DNA of 64,000 bases from DATBHM01 sp963772375 (GTDB taxonomy: Bacteria > Actinomycetota > UBA4738 > JACQTL01): positions 595,331 through 659,330 of the forward strand of contig CAVYXG010000004.1 in NCBI GenBank assembly GCA_963772375.1. The letters are read 5' to 3'. The notes under the pieces were generated by a model. That model was not told the DNA's origin, did no database searches, and saw only the letters and a program-made list of their open reading frames with translations. Positions 36,613 to 47,002 of the stretch are shown here, one piece after another. The position numbers and the translations under genes are program-made. Numbering within the stretch: the stretch's first letter is position 1; every line of letters starts with the position of its first letter.

Positions 36613-36720
36613 CTCCATCCTCAGCGAGCCGACTTCGCCGGCTCGCTTCGGCCAGGGGGACTGCAGCAGCCCGATCCGCTCCGCTTCGCGGGGCTGCCGC
36701 CCCCCTGGACCCCGAATTCG
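36613..36720 (-). repeat. Structured intergenic repeat, copy A (rpsQ-rplN)
   Basis: About 105 bases that recur between fusA and tuf (copy B, 43538-43650). It holds one hairpin (GCGAGCCG/CGGCTCGC) and a long hairpin with outer stem CCAGGGGG/CCCCCTGG and inner arms GCAGCCC/GGGCTGC. On the coding (minus) strand the element ends in GAGGATGGAGAAC, which serves as the ribosome site of rplN. Not a coding region in any frame I trust. Confidence 0.8.
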
Positions 36721-36737
36721 TTCGAAACGGTCATCCA

Positions 36738-37076
36738 TCACTTCGCTCGCTGGAGGATCTCGACCACGCGCCACCGCTTGGTCTTGGACAGTGGGCGCGT
36801 CTCCATCAGCCGGACGGTGTCGCCGACGTGGGCGTCGTTGGCCTCGTCGTGCGCCGCGAGCTTCGAGGACCGGCGAACCGTCTTGCCGTACGACGAGTGC
36901 CGCATCACCTGCTGGATGCGGACCAGCACGGTCTTGTCCATCTTCTCGGACACGACCACGCCGGTGCGCACCTTGCGCTCCCCCCGGGTCGTGGCCGGGG
37001 CCGCGTCATCGCGCGCGGGCGCGGCATCGGCCGGCCGCGTGGCCCCGGTCGTCGTCGGCTCTTCCGTCTCGCTCAC
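36738..37076 (-). CDS. rpsQ: 30S ribosomal protein S17
   Basis: A 112-residue protein; S17 is normally about 80-90. Conserved part from about residue 33 (RKVRTGVVVSEKMDKTVLV, HDEANDAHVGDTVRLMETRPLS). The first 30 residues are a Thr/Ala/Asp-rich extension. GTG 37076 overlaps the rpmC stop by 4 bases, so the extension is probably real. Confidence 0.95.
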   Translation of the reverse strand: MSETEEPTTTGATRPADAAPARDDAAPATTRGERKVRTGVVVSEKMDKTVLVRIQQVMRHSSYGKTVRRSSKLAAHDEANDAHVGDTVRLMETRPLSKTKRWRVVEILQRAK

Positions 37077-37453
37077 AGCTCGTCACTTTCCGGCGACAGC
37101 CGCTCCATGCCGACCGCGCCCTCATCGTCGTCCACATGGGCCTCGTACGCGGCGTCGGCCAGCGAGGTGCCCTTCTTCTCGCCGCGCGCCTGGGCTGCCC
37201 GGGACTCGGCCAGGGCCTGCTCGTCGGCACGGGCGAGCGCCTCCTCGAGCTCCTGCTCGGTCTGACGCTCGCGGAGCACCGTCAGGATCTGCGCGATCTC
37301 GTGGCGAACCTGCTTGATCCGCATCGCGTTGTCCAGCTGCCCGGTGGCGAACTGGAACCGGAGGTTGAACAGCTCCTCCTTGTGCTCCTCGATGCGCGCC
37401 AGCAGCTCCTCCTCGGGGAACTCGCGGATCTCCTTCGCCTTCACGCGCGGCAC
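37073..37453 (-). CDS. rpmC: 50S ribosomal protein L29 with an acidic C-terminal extension
   Basis: A 126-residue protein; L29 is usually 60-80. The conserved part is residues 1-70 (FPEEELLARIEEHKEELFNLR, FQFATGQLDNAMRIKQVRHEIAQ). The last 55 residues are Glu/Ala-rich and end in SPESDEL. The ATG overlaps the rplP stop by one base. Confidence 0.95.
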   Translation of the reverse strand: MPRVKAKEIREFPEEELLARIEEHKEELFNLRFQFATGQLDNAMRIKQVRHEIAQILTVLRERQTEQELEEALARADEQALAESRAAQARGEKKGTSLADAAYEAHVDDDEGAVGMERLSPESDEL

Positions 37454-37872
37454 TACTCACCACCTCCCGCACGGGAGATGAACTTCGACTTGATGGGCAG
37501 CTTGTGGGCCGCTCGGAGCATGGCCTCGCGGGCGAGCTGCTCGTTGACGCCGGAGAGCTCGAACATCACCCGTCCCGGCTTCACGACGGCCACCCAGCCC
37601 TCGGGGTTTCCCTTCCCGGAGCCCATGCGGGTCTCCGCGGGCTTCTTGGTGACCGGCTTGTCCGGGAAGATGTTGATCCAGACCTTCCCGCCGCGGCGGA
37701 TGTGACGCGTGATGGCGACACGCGCCGACTCGATCTGCCGGTTGGTGATCCAGCCGGGCTCGAGCGCGAGCAGGCCGTAGTCGCCGAAGTGCACCTCGGT
37801 GCCCCCGGTCGCCTTTCCCCGCATGCGGCCACGGTGCTGCTTGCGGTGCTTGACCTTCTTCGGAGCGAGCAT
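37453..37872 (-). CDS. rplP: 50S ribosomal protein L16
   Basis: A 139-residue L16 (MLAPKKVKHRKQHRGRMRG, EVHFGDYGLLALEPGWITNRQ, GKGNPEGWVAVVKPG, EAMLRAAHKLPIK). ATG 37872 lies 4 bases after rpsC. Confidence 0.97.
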   Translation of the reverse strand: MLAPKKVKHRKQHRGRMRGKATGGTEVHFGDYGLLALEPGWITNRQIESARVAITRHIRRGGKVWINIFPDKPVTKKPAETRMGSGKGNPEGWVAVVKPGRVMFELSGVNEQLAREAMLRAAHKLPIKSKFISRAGGGE

Positions 37873-37876
37873 GTCG

Positions 37877-38872
37877 CTACGACCCCTCTCCATCGGTCCC
37901 GGTCGTCCCGGCGCCCTCGGTCGTCGCGGTATCCGGCTCGGCGCCCTCGGTCGTCGCGGTCGTCCCGGCACCCTCGGTCGTCGCGGTCGTCCCGGCGCCC
38001 TCGGTCGTCGCGGTCGTCCCGGCGCCCTCGGTCGTCCCGGTCGTCCCGGCGCCCTCGGTCGTCGCGGCATCCGGCTCGGCGGCTGGGCGATCCCGAGGCT
38101 GGTCCTCCTCCTCGCCCATCTCCCGGACGTCGGTGATGAGCGCGCCCGTGGAGGACCCGCCCGCGCCGCGGCGTGGCGCCATGCCGGCCATGGCGCGGGC
38201 CCGCATGCGCGCGGTCTCCTGTTCCTGCACCGGGATCTCGTCGCCGTGGTACACCCACACCTTCACGCCGATGATCCCGAACGTCGTCTTGGCCTCCGCA
38301 GTGCCGTAGTCGATCTTGGCCCGGAGCGTGTGCAGCGGGACGCGGCCCTCGCGATACCACTCGCGCCGCGACATCTCCGCGCCGCCCAGCCGGCCGCCGC
38401 ACTGCACCCTGACGCCCAGGGCGCCGGAGCGCATGGCGGTCTGGACGGCCCGGCGCATGGCCCGACGGAACGACACCCGTCCGGCCAGCTGCTCGGCCAC
38501 CCCCTGCGCGAGCAGGGTGGCGTCGGTCTCCGGGCGGGTGTCGGAGGCCGTCTGGTTCATGTCCTCCACCTTCACGTCCACGCGGCGGCCGGTGATGCGC
38601 TCGAGGTCCTTGCGGATGCGTTCGACCTCGGCGCCCTTGCGGCCGATCACGATGCCCGGGCGGGCCGTGCGGATGAACACCCACACCTGGTCGCCCTTGC
38701 GTTCGATGTCGATCGAGGAGATGCCGGCGCGCGACAGCCGCCCGCGGATGTGCTTGCGGATGCGGACGTCCTGGTGCAGGTTCGTCGCGTAGTCGCGCCC
38801 GGCGTACCAGTTCGACTTCCAGGGGTAGATGACCCCCAGCCGGAACCCGTACGGGTTGACCTTATGCCCCAC
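37877..38872 (-). CDS. rpsC: 30S ribosomal protein S3 with a tandem-repeat tail
   Basis: A 331-residue protein; S3 is usually 210-270. Residues 1-220 are normal (MGHKVNPYGFRLGV, KH-domain RPGIVIGRKGAEVERIR, GVKVWVYHGDEIP). After residue about 240 the tail becomes acidic, then from 271 to about 326 consists of repeats of the 9-residue unit TTEGAGTTA/G. The tail remains in frame and ends before rplP. The ATG overlaps rplV by 11 bases. Confidence 0.95.
   Translation of the reverse strand: MGHKVNPYGFRLGVIYPWKSNWYAGRDYATNLHQDVRIRKHIRGRLSRAGISSIDIERKGDQVWVFIRTARPGIVIGRKGAEVERIRKDLERITGRRVDVKVEDMNQTASDTRPETDATLLAQGVAEQLAGRVSFRRAMRRAVQTAMRSGALGVRVQCGGRLGGAEMSRREWYREGRVPLHTLRAKIDYGTAEAKTTFGIIGVKVWVYHGDEIPVQEQETARMRARAMAGMAPRRGAGGSSTGALITDVREMGEEEDQPRDRPAAEPDAATTEGAGTTGTTEGAGTTATTEGAGTTATTEGAGTTATTEGAEPDTATTEGAGTTGTDGEGS
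37895..38062 (-). repeat. 27-bp tandem repeat within rpsC
   Basis: About six units with a 27-base period, coding TTEGAGTT(A/G), one of them altered by a GAEPDTA insertion. Units are nearly identical at the DNA level, so copy number may vary between strains. Confidence 0.85.
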
Positions 38873-39218
38873 TGGTGGGCTCCTCTCCGATGTTCTCGAC
38901 GACGAGCGTGATGTGGCTCGTGCGCTTGCGGATCTGCGTCGCCCGGCCGTAGGCCCGCGGACGGAACCGCTTGAGCGTGGGCCCCTCGTCGACCCAGCCG
39001 CGCTTCACGACGAGGTTCTCCTCGATGATCCCAGGATTCTGCTCGGCGTTGGCGACCGCGCTTCGCAGGACCTTGGCGACCGTGCGCGACGCGCCCAGCG
39101 GCGAGAACTGCAGGCGCCGCTGCGCCTCGAGCACGTGCGTGCCCCGGATGAGGTCCACGACCCGCCGCGCCTTCCGCGGCGAGATCCGGACGTATTTCGC
39201 GGTTGCCTTCGCTTCCAT
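38862..39218 (-). CDS. rplV: 50S ribosomal protein L22
   Basis: A 118-residue L22 (AKYVRISPRKARRVVDLIRG, VANAEQN, RFRPRAYGRATQIRKRTSHIT). Standard position between rpsS and rpsC. Confidence 0.98.
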   Translation of the reverse strand: MEAKATAKYVRISPRKARRVVDLIRGTHVLEAQRRLQFSPLGASRTVAKVLRSAVANAEQNPGIIEENLVVKRGWVDEGPTLKRFRPRAYGRATQIRKRTSHITLVVENIGEEPTSGA

Positions 39219-39230
39219 TCGCCGACCTGA

Positions 39231-39515
39231 CTACTTGAGCGACGTGCTGCGTTCCGTGTGATGGCCGTGCGTCCGGAACACCCGCGTGGGGGCGAACTCC
39301 CCCAGCTTGTGGCCGACCATGGCCTCCGAGATGAACACCGGGACGTGCTTGCGGCCGTCGTGGACCGCGATCGTGTGCCCGATCATCTCCGGGATGATCG
39401 TCGAGCGCCGCGACCACGTGCGGATGATGCGCTTGTCGCCGCGCTTGTTCATGTCGTCGATCTTGACCATGAGGTGCTCGTCGACGAACGGGCCCTTCTT
39501 CACCGAACGAGGCAT
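39231..39515 (-). CDS. rpsS: 30S ribosomal protein S19
   Basis: A 94-residue S19 (MPRSVKKGPFVDEHLM, TWSRRSTIIPEMIGHTIAVH, HKLGEFAPTRVF). Its ATG abuts the rplB stop. Confidence 0.98.
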   Translation of the reverse strand: MPRSVKKGPFVDEHLMVKIDDMNKRGDKRIIRTWSRRSTIIPEMIGHTIAVHDGRKHVPVFISEAMVGHKLGEFAPTRVFRTHGHHTERSTSLK

Positions 39516-40346
39516 CTAGCCACGCCCCTTTCCGCGGCGGCGGACGATGAACTTGTCCGACGCCTTGCCCTTCTTGCGCGTGCGGCCCTCCTTCTTGCCC
39601 CACGGGGAGGTGGGGTGGCGGCCGCCCGACGACTTCCCCTCGCCGCCGCCCAGCGGGTGGTCCACCGGGTTCATGGCCACGCCGCGGACCGAGGGACGCT
39701 TGTTGAGCCACCGGGCCCGGCCGGCCTTGCCGAGGGCGACGAGCTCGTGCTCGGGGTTGCCGACGGTGCCCACGGTGGCTCGGCAGATGCTCTCCACGAG
39801 CCGCATCTCACCGCTCGGGAGGCGCAGCGTCGCGAAGCGGCCTTCCTTGGCCACCAGCTGGATGCTGGTGCCGGCCGAACGCGCCATCTTGGCGCCGGCG
39901 CCGGGCTTCAGCTCGACGGCGTGGATCACCGTGCCGACCGGGATGTTCCGCAGCGGCAGGGCGTTGCCCGGGCGGATGTCGGCGTCCGCGCCCGACATCA
40001 GCTTGTCGCCCACACCCAGGCCCACCGGGGCGAGGATGTAGCGCTTCTCGCCGTCCGCGTAGTGCAGCAGGGCGATGCGGGCGCTGCGATTGGGGTCGTA
40101 CTCGATCGCAGCGACCTTGGCCGGCACGCCGTCTTTGTTCCGGCGGAAGTCGACGATGCGGTATCGACGCTTGTTCCCGCCCCCCTGGTGCCGCGTCGTG
40201 ACCTTGCCCGAGTTGTTCCGGCCGGCCTTCTTGCGGCCCTTGGCGACGAGGGAGCGCTCCGGTCGCGATCGCGTGATCTCGTCGAACCCGGACACGCTGG
40301 CGCCGCGGCGTCCCGGTGTCGTCGGCTTGTACTTGCGAACTGGCAT
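39516..40346 (-). CDS. rplB: 50S ribosomal protein L2
   Basis: A 276-residue L2 (KYKPTTPGRRGASVSGFDEI, GRNNSGKVTTRHQGGGNKRR, VRGVAMNPVDHPLGGGEGKSS), including the conserved His near the peptidyl transferase centre. Confidence 0.98.
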   Translation of the reverse strand: MPVRKYKPTTPGRRGASVSGFDEITRSRPERSLVAKGRKKAGRNNSGKVTTRHQGGGNKRRYRIVDFRRNKDGVPAKVAAIEYDPNRSARIALLHYADGEKRYILAPVGLGVGDKLMSGADADIRPGNALPLRNIPVGTVIHAVELKPGAGAKMARSAGTSIQLVAKEGRFATLRLPSGEMRLVESICRATVGTVGNPEHELVALGKAGRARWLNKRPSVRGVAMNPVDHPLGGGEGKSSGGRHPTSPWGKKEGRTRKKGKASDKFIVRRRGKGRG

Positions 40347-40358
40347 CTCTTCGTCCCG

Positions 40359-40646
40359 CTACTTCGTCTCGAAGATCTCGATGGAATCGCCCGCCGCGAG
40401 CGTGACGACCGCCCGTTTCTGGTCCGAGCGGCGCCCCGTCACGTAGCGCTGGCGCTTCACCTTGCCCTTGCGGTTCATCGTGTTCACGCCCAGCACGCGG
40501 ACGTTCCAGATCTTCTGGATGGCCTCCTTGATCTCCGTCTTGTTCGCGTCGGGGTGGACCAGGAAGGTGTACCGGTTCGCCTCGATGCCCGCGTACGACT
40601 TCTCGCTGACGATCGGGCGGATGATCACGTCTCGCGGCGACTTCAC
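40359..40646 (-). CDS. rplW: 50S ribosomal protein L23
   Basis: A 95-residue L23 (RDVIIRPIVSEKSYAG, YTFLVHPDANKTEIKEAIQ, VNTMNRKGKVKR). The ATG overlaps the rplD stop by 4 bases. Confidence 0.97.
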   Translation of the reverse strand: MKSPRDVIIRPIVSEKSYAGIEANRYTFLVHPDANKTEIKEAIQKIWNVRVLGVNTMNRKGKVKRQRYVTGRRSDQKRAVVTLAAGDSIEIFETK

Positions 40647-41323
40647 GACTCGTCACCGCCGTCGTCTTCAGAGCCCTCGTCCTCGGCCCCGTCGGAAGCG
40701 CTTGCGGGGGCGCCCTCGAGGACGTCCAGTGCCGCTGCCGTGAAGAGGATGCGGTCCGCGGCGAGGAGCTCGTAGACGTTGAGGCTCCTCGCGTAGCTGA
40801 CCTTGACGTACGGGAGGTTGTTGAAGGACTTCTCGACGATCTCGGTTGGCTGGTCGAGGACGACCAGGATCTTGCCGGCCAGCTCGAGATCCATGATGAG
40901 CTGGACGGCGTCCTTCGTCTTGGGCTCGTCCCACTCGAGGCGGTCGAGGACGGCGAGCTTGCCGCTCCGGTGGGCGTCCGTCAGGGCGCTGCGGAGGGCG
41001 GCGGCCTTCATCTTCTTGGGGGTGCGCTGGTCGTAGGAGCGGGGCTTGGGGCCGTGGGCCACGCCGCCGCCGGCCCAGTGGGGCGCGCGCGTGGAGCCCT
41101 GGCGGGCCCGGCCGGTCCCCTTCTGGCGCCACGGCTTGCGGCCGCCGCCCCGGACCTCGGCCCGGGTCTTGGTGGAGGCCGTGCCGGCGCGGAGCGAGGC
41201 CAGACCGGCCACGACCACCTGGTGCATCAACGGCACGTTCACCGGGGCCTCGAAGAGGTTGCTCGGGAGGTCGCGGTCGCCCACCTTCTTGCCGGCGCGG
41301 TCGATGAGGTCCACCTTCGGCAC
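40643..41323 (-). CDS. rplD: 50S ribosomal protein L4 with an acidic C-terminal tail
   Basis: A 226-residue L4 (VNVPLMHQVVVAGLASLRAG, the arginine-rich loop GGGRKPWRQKGTGRARQGS, ADRILFTAAALDVLE). The last 22 residues, after GAP, are Asp/Glu/Ser/Gly-rich (DGAEDEGSEDDGGDES), a small extension beyond normal L4. Confidence 0.97.
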   Translation of the reverse strand: MPKVDLIDRAGKKVGDRDLPSNLFEAPVNVPLMHQVVVAGLASLRAGTASTKTRAEVRGGGRKPWRQKGTGRARQGSTRAPHWAGGGVAHGPKPRSYDQRTPKKMKAAALRSALTDAHRSGKLAVLDRLEWDEPKTKDAVQLIMDLELAGKILVVLDQPTEIVEKSFNNLPYVKVSYARSLNVYELLAADRILFTAAALDVLEGAPASASDGAEDEGSEDDGGDES

Positions 41324-41327
41324 GGAC

Positions 41328-41990
41328 TCAGGCCCCCTTCCGGAGCGGCTTCTTCACTGCGGATCGGACCATCACCAGGCCGCCGTTGGGGCCGGGCACG
41401 GCGCCCTTCACCAGCAGAAGGTTGCGCTCGGCGTCCACGTGGACGACCTCGAGGTTGAGCACGGTGACCCGCTCGTTCCCCATCTGGCCGGCCATGCGCG
41501 TGCCCTTGAACACGCGGGACGGCGTGGCGCACGCGCCGATGGCGCCGGGCGAGCGATGCTTGCGCTCGGTGCCGTGGGAGGCGCCGAGGCCGCCGAACCC
41601 GTGCCGCTTCATGGTGCCGGCGAAGCCCTTGCCGCGCGAGACGCCGATGACGTCGGCGTACTCGCCGGCGGCGAACAGGTCCGCCTTGAGCTCCTGGCCG
41701 GGCCGATAGTTCGCCGCGTCGTCGGTGCGGAGCTCGACGAGGTACCGGCCGGGGTGCTCACCGTGCGCGTCGAAGTGGCCCTGCATGGGCTTGGTCAGGC
41801 TGCCGTTCCCGTGCTTGCGGGGCTCGGTGAACGCGAGCTGGACGGCCTGGTACCCGTCCCGCTCGGTCGACTTCACCTGCGCCACGTGGCACGGGCCGGC
41901 CTTGATGACCGTCACCGGCACGGCGCGGGCGTCCTCGAAGAGCTGGGTCATGCCCAGCTTCTCCCCGAGGATCCCCTTGACTTCCGGCAT
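41328..41990 (-). CDS. rplC: 50S ribosomal protein L3
   Basis: A 220-residue L3 (GILGEKLGMTQLFED, SRGKGFAGTMKRHGFGGLGASHG, MAGQMGNERVTVLNLEVVHVD). It lies 27 bases after rpsJ. Confidence 0.98.
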   Translation of the reverse strand: MPEVKGILGEKLGMTQLFEDARAVPVTVIKAGPCHVAQVKSTERDGYQAVQLAFTEPRKHGNGSLTKPMQGHFDAHGEHPGRYLVELRTDDAANYRPGQELKADLFAAGEYADVIGVSRGKGFAGTMKRHGFGGLGASHGTERKHRSPGAIGACATPSRVFKGTRMAGQMGNERVTVLNLEVVHVDAERNLLLVKGAVPGPNGGLVMVRSAVKKPLRKGA

Positions 41991-42017
41991 CTCGTCGTCG
42001 CTCCCTGCGGATGGTGG

Positions 42018-42326
42018 TTACAGCTTGATCTCGATGTCCACGCCGGCCGAGAGCTGCAGGCGCTGGAGCTCCTGCACCGTCTTCGGCGTAGCGTCGTGGA
42101 TGTCGATCAGACGCTTGTGCGTGAGCATCTGGAAGTGCTCGCGGCTGTCCTTGTCCTTGTGCGGTGAGCGGATGACCGTGTAGATCGACCGCTCCGTGGG
42201 CAGCGGCACCGGCCCAACGACCCGGGCCCCCGTCCTGGTCACGTGCGCCACGATGTCGCGCACGGCCGTGTCGAGGACCGTGTGGTCGTAGGCCCTGAGC
42301 TTGATCCGGATCTTCGGCGCCGCCAT
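42018..42326 (-). CDS. rpsJ: 30S ribosomal protein S10
   Basis: A 102-residue S10 (KIRIKLRAYDHTVLD, GPVPLPTERSIYTVIRSPHKD, LTHKRLIDI). Only 20 bases separate it from tuf, so the str and S10 operons are fused here. Confidence 0.98.
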   Translation of the reverse strand: MAAPKIRIKLRAYDHTVLDTAVRDIVAHVTRTGARVVGPVPLPTERSIYTVIRSPHKDKDSREHFQMLTHKRLIDIHDATPKTVQELQRLQLSAGVDIEIKL

Positions 42327-42346
42327 CTGTCGTCTCGTCTCTCTCG

Positions 42347-43531
<1,185 letters not shown>

Positions 43532-43537
43532 TGTTTC

Positions 43538-43650
43538 TCCTTCCTCAGCGGCTCGCCTTCGGCGAGCCGCTTCGGCCAGGGGGACTCGAGCAGCCTGATC
43601 CGCTCCGCTTCGCTCCGCGGGGCTGCTCGCCCCCTGGACCCCCGAATCCG
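43538..43650 (-). repeat. Structured intergenic repeat, copy B (fusA-tuf)
   Basis: About 113 bases, homologous to copy A. The first hairpin has different but still pairing arms (GCGGCTCGCC/GGCGAGCCGC), followed by the outer stem CCAGGGGG (with CCCCCTGG) and arms around GCAGC/GCTGC. On the coding strand it ends in GAGGAAGGAGAAAC, the ribosome site of tuf. Confidence 0.8.
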
Positions 43651-43668
43651 ACTTCCACAACCATCCCG

Positions 43669-45861
<2,193 letters not shown>

Positions 45862-45928
45862 GCTCAGCAGTCCCCTTCACAAGTACCGGGCCCCCGCGAG
45901 AGCCCGGACTCGAAGCTTCCTTCGGTGC

Positions 45929-46399
45929 TCACCATCGGTAATGCGCGAACGCCCGGTTGGCGTCCGCCATCTTGTGGAGGTCCTCGCGGCGCTTGACCGA
46001 CGAGCCCTGCCCGTTGGCCGCGTCCATGATCTCCCCCACCAGCCGCTCGCTCATCGTGTGCTCGCGGCGCTGACGCGTGAAGTTCACGAGCCACCGGAGC
46101 GCGAGCGTCGTGCCGCGGGTCGGACGAACCTCCACCGGCACCTGGTAGCTCGCGCCACCGACGCGCCGGCTCTTGACCTCGAGCAGCGGGCGGGCGTTCT
46201 CCACGGCCTTCTTGAGGGTGATGACCGGGTCGTTCGCCGTGCGCTCGCTGATCTGCTCGAGCGCCTTGTACACAATGCGCTCGGCGGTCGACTTCTTCCC
46301 GTTCAGCAGGATCTTGTTGATCAGCTGCGTGACGAGCGGGTTCTGGTAGACGGGATCTGGTTCGATCTCACGCCTGACCGCAGGTCCCTTCCGTGGCAT
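45929..46399 (-). CDS. rpsG: 30S ribosomal protein S7
   Basis: A 156-residue S7 (MPRKGPAVRREIEPDPVYQN, INKILLNGKKSTAERIVY, VGGASYQVPVEVRPTR, HKMADANRAFAHYRW). Normal length; 12 bases after rpsL. Confidence 0.98.
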   Translation of the reverse strand: MPRKGPAVRREIEPDPVYQNPLVTQLINKILLNGKKSTAERIVYKALEQISERTANDPVITLKKAVENARPLLEVKSRRVGGASYQVPVEVRPTRGTTLALRWLVNFTRQRREHTMSERLVGEIMDAANGQGSSVKRREDLHKMADANRAFAHYRW

Positions 46400-46411
46400 G
46401 GCCCCGACCCC

Positions 46412-46786
46412 CTACGACGCGTTCTTCTTCGCGCCGTACTTCGACCGGGCCTTGCGGCGGTCCCGGACACCGGCGGTGTCGAGCGCGGCACGGATGATCT
46501 TGTAGCGGACGCCCGGGAGGTCCTTCACCCGGCCCCCGCGCACCAGCACGATCGAGTGCTCCTGGAGGTTGTGGCCGATCCCCGGGATGTAGGCGGTGAC
46601 CTCGATGCCCGTGGTCAGGCGGACGCGCGCGACCTTCCGGAGGGCCGAGTTCGGCTTCTTCGGCGTGGTCGTGTACACACGCGTGCAGACGCCGCGGCGC
46701 TGCGGGGACCGGCGAAGAGCGGGGCTCTTCGTCTTGCTCCGCGGGCGCTCGCGCCCCTGCCTGACCAGCTGTTGGATGGTGGGCAT
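46412..46786 (-). CDS. rpsL: 30S ribosomal protein S12
   Basis: A 124-residue S12 of the decoding centre (MPTIQQLVRQGRERPRSKTK, CTRVYTTTPKKPNSALRK, RGGRVKDLPGVRYK). ATG 46786 starts the conserved MPTIQQL; the open frame continues upstream but contains no recognisable sequence. The lysines linked to streptomycin response (TPKKPNSA, GRVKDLPG) have the common, sensitive-type residues. First gene of the superoperon. Confidence 0.98.
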   Translation of the reverse strand: MPTIQQLVRQGRERPRSKTKSPALRRSPQRRGVCTRVYTTTPKKPNSALRKVARVRLTTGIEVTAYIPGIGHNLQEHSIVLVRGGRVKDLPGVRYKIIRAALDTAGVRDRRKARSKYGAKKNAS

Positions 46787-46832
46787 GCTCTCGTCACGCT
46801 CTTCTTCGTTCTTGCCGCTGGAGGGGGGCCGC

Positions 46833-46863
46833 AAAAAGCCGGACCTGTCGAAAAAGGTCCGGC
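46833..46863 (-). terminator. Intrinsic terminator-like hairpin in the rpsL leader
   Basis: On the minus strand an 8-base stem, GCCGGACC/GGTCCGGC, with a 10-base loop (46863 to 46838), followed by five T (46837 to 46833). It lies about 90-115 bases after the predicted start and about 47 bases ahead of rpsL, so it could attenuate the whole superoperon. Confidence 0.65.
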
Positions 46864-46956
46864 CTCAGGGTGCTGCCCGTGATGCCGCGGTCCCTTCTCG
46901 GGTCCCCCTTGGATTGACCAACCGACGATCGCGACCAGCTTCGGCCGCGACCAGTA

Positions 46957-46986
46957 AAGGTACTAGCCAGGCACGTGGGGTGTCAA
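46957..46986 (-). promoter_or_regulatory. Promoter of the rpsL superoperon
   Basis: On the minus strand a consensus TTGACA (46981-46986), 18-base spacer and TACCTT (46957-46962); predicted start about 46950, giving a leader of about 165 bases. The -35 lies only 17 bases beyond the stop of the subtilase gene upstream. Confidence 0.7.
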
Positions 46987-47002
46987 TTACGGCCGCGGCC
47001 GA

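Noticed and set aside
37895..38062. CRISPR-like regular repeats
   Set aside because: The 27-base units have no spacers, lie inside rpsC in frame and code a protein tail.
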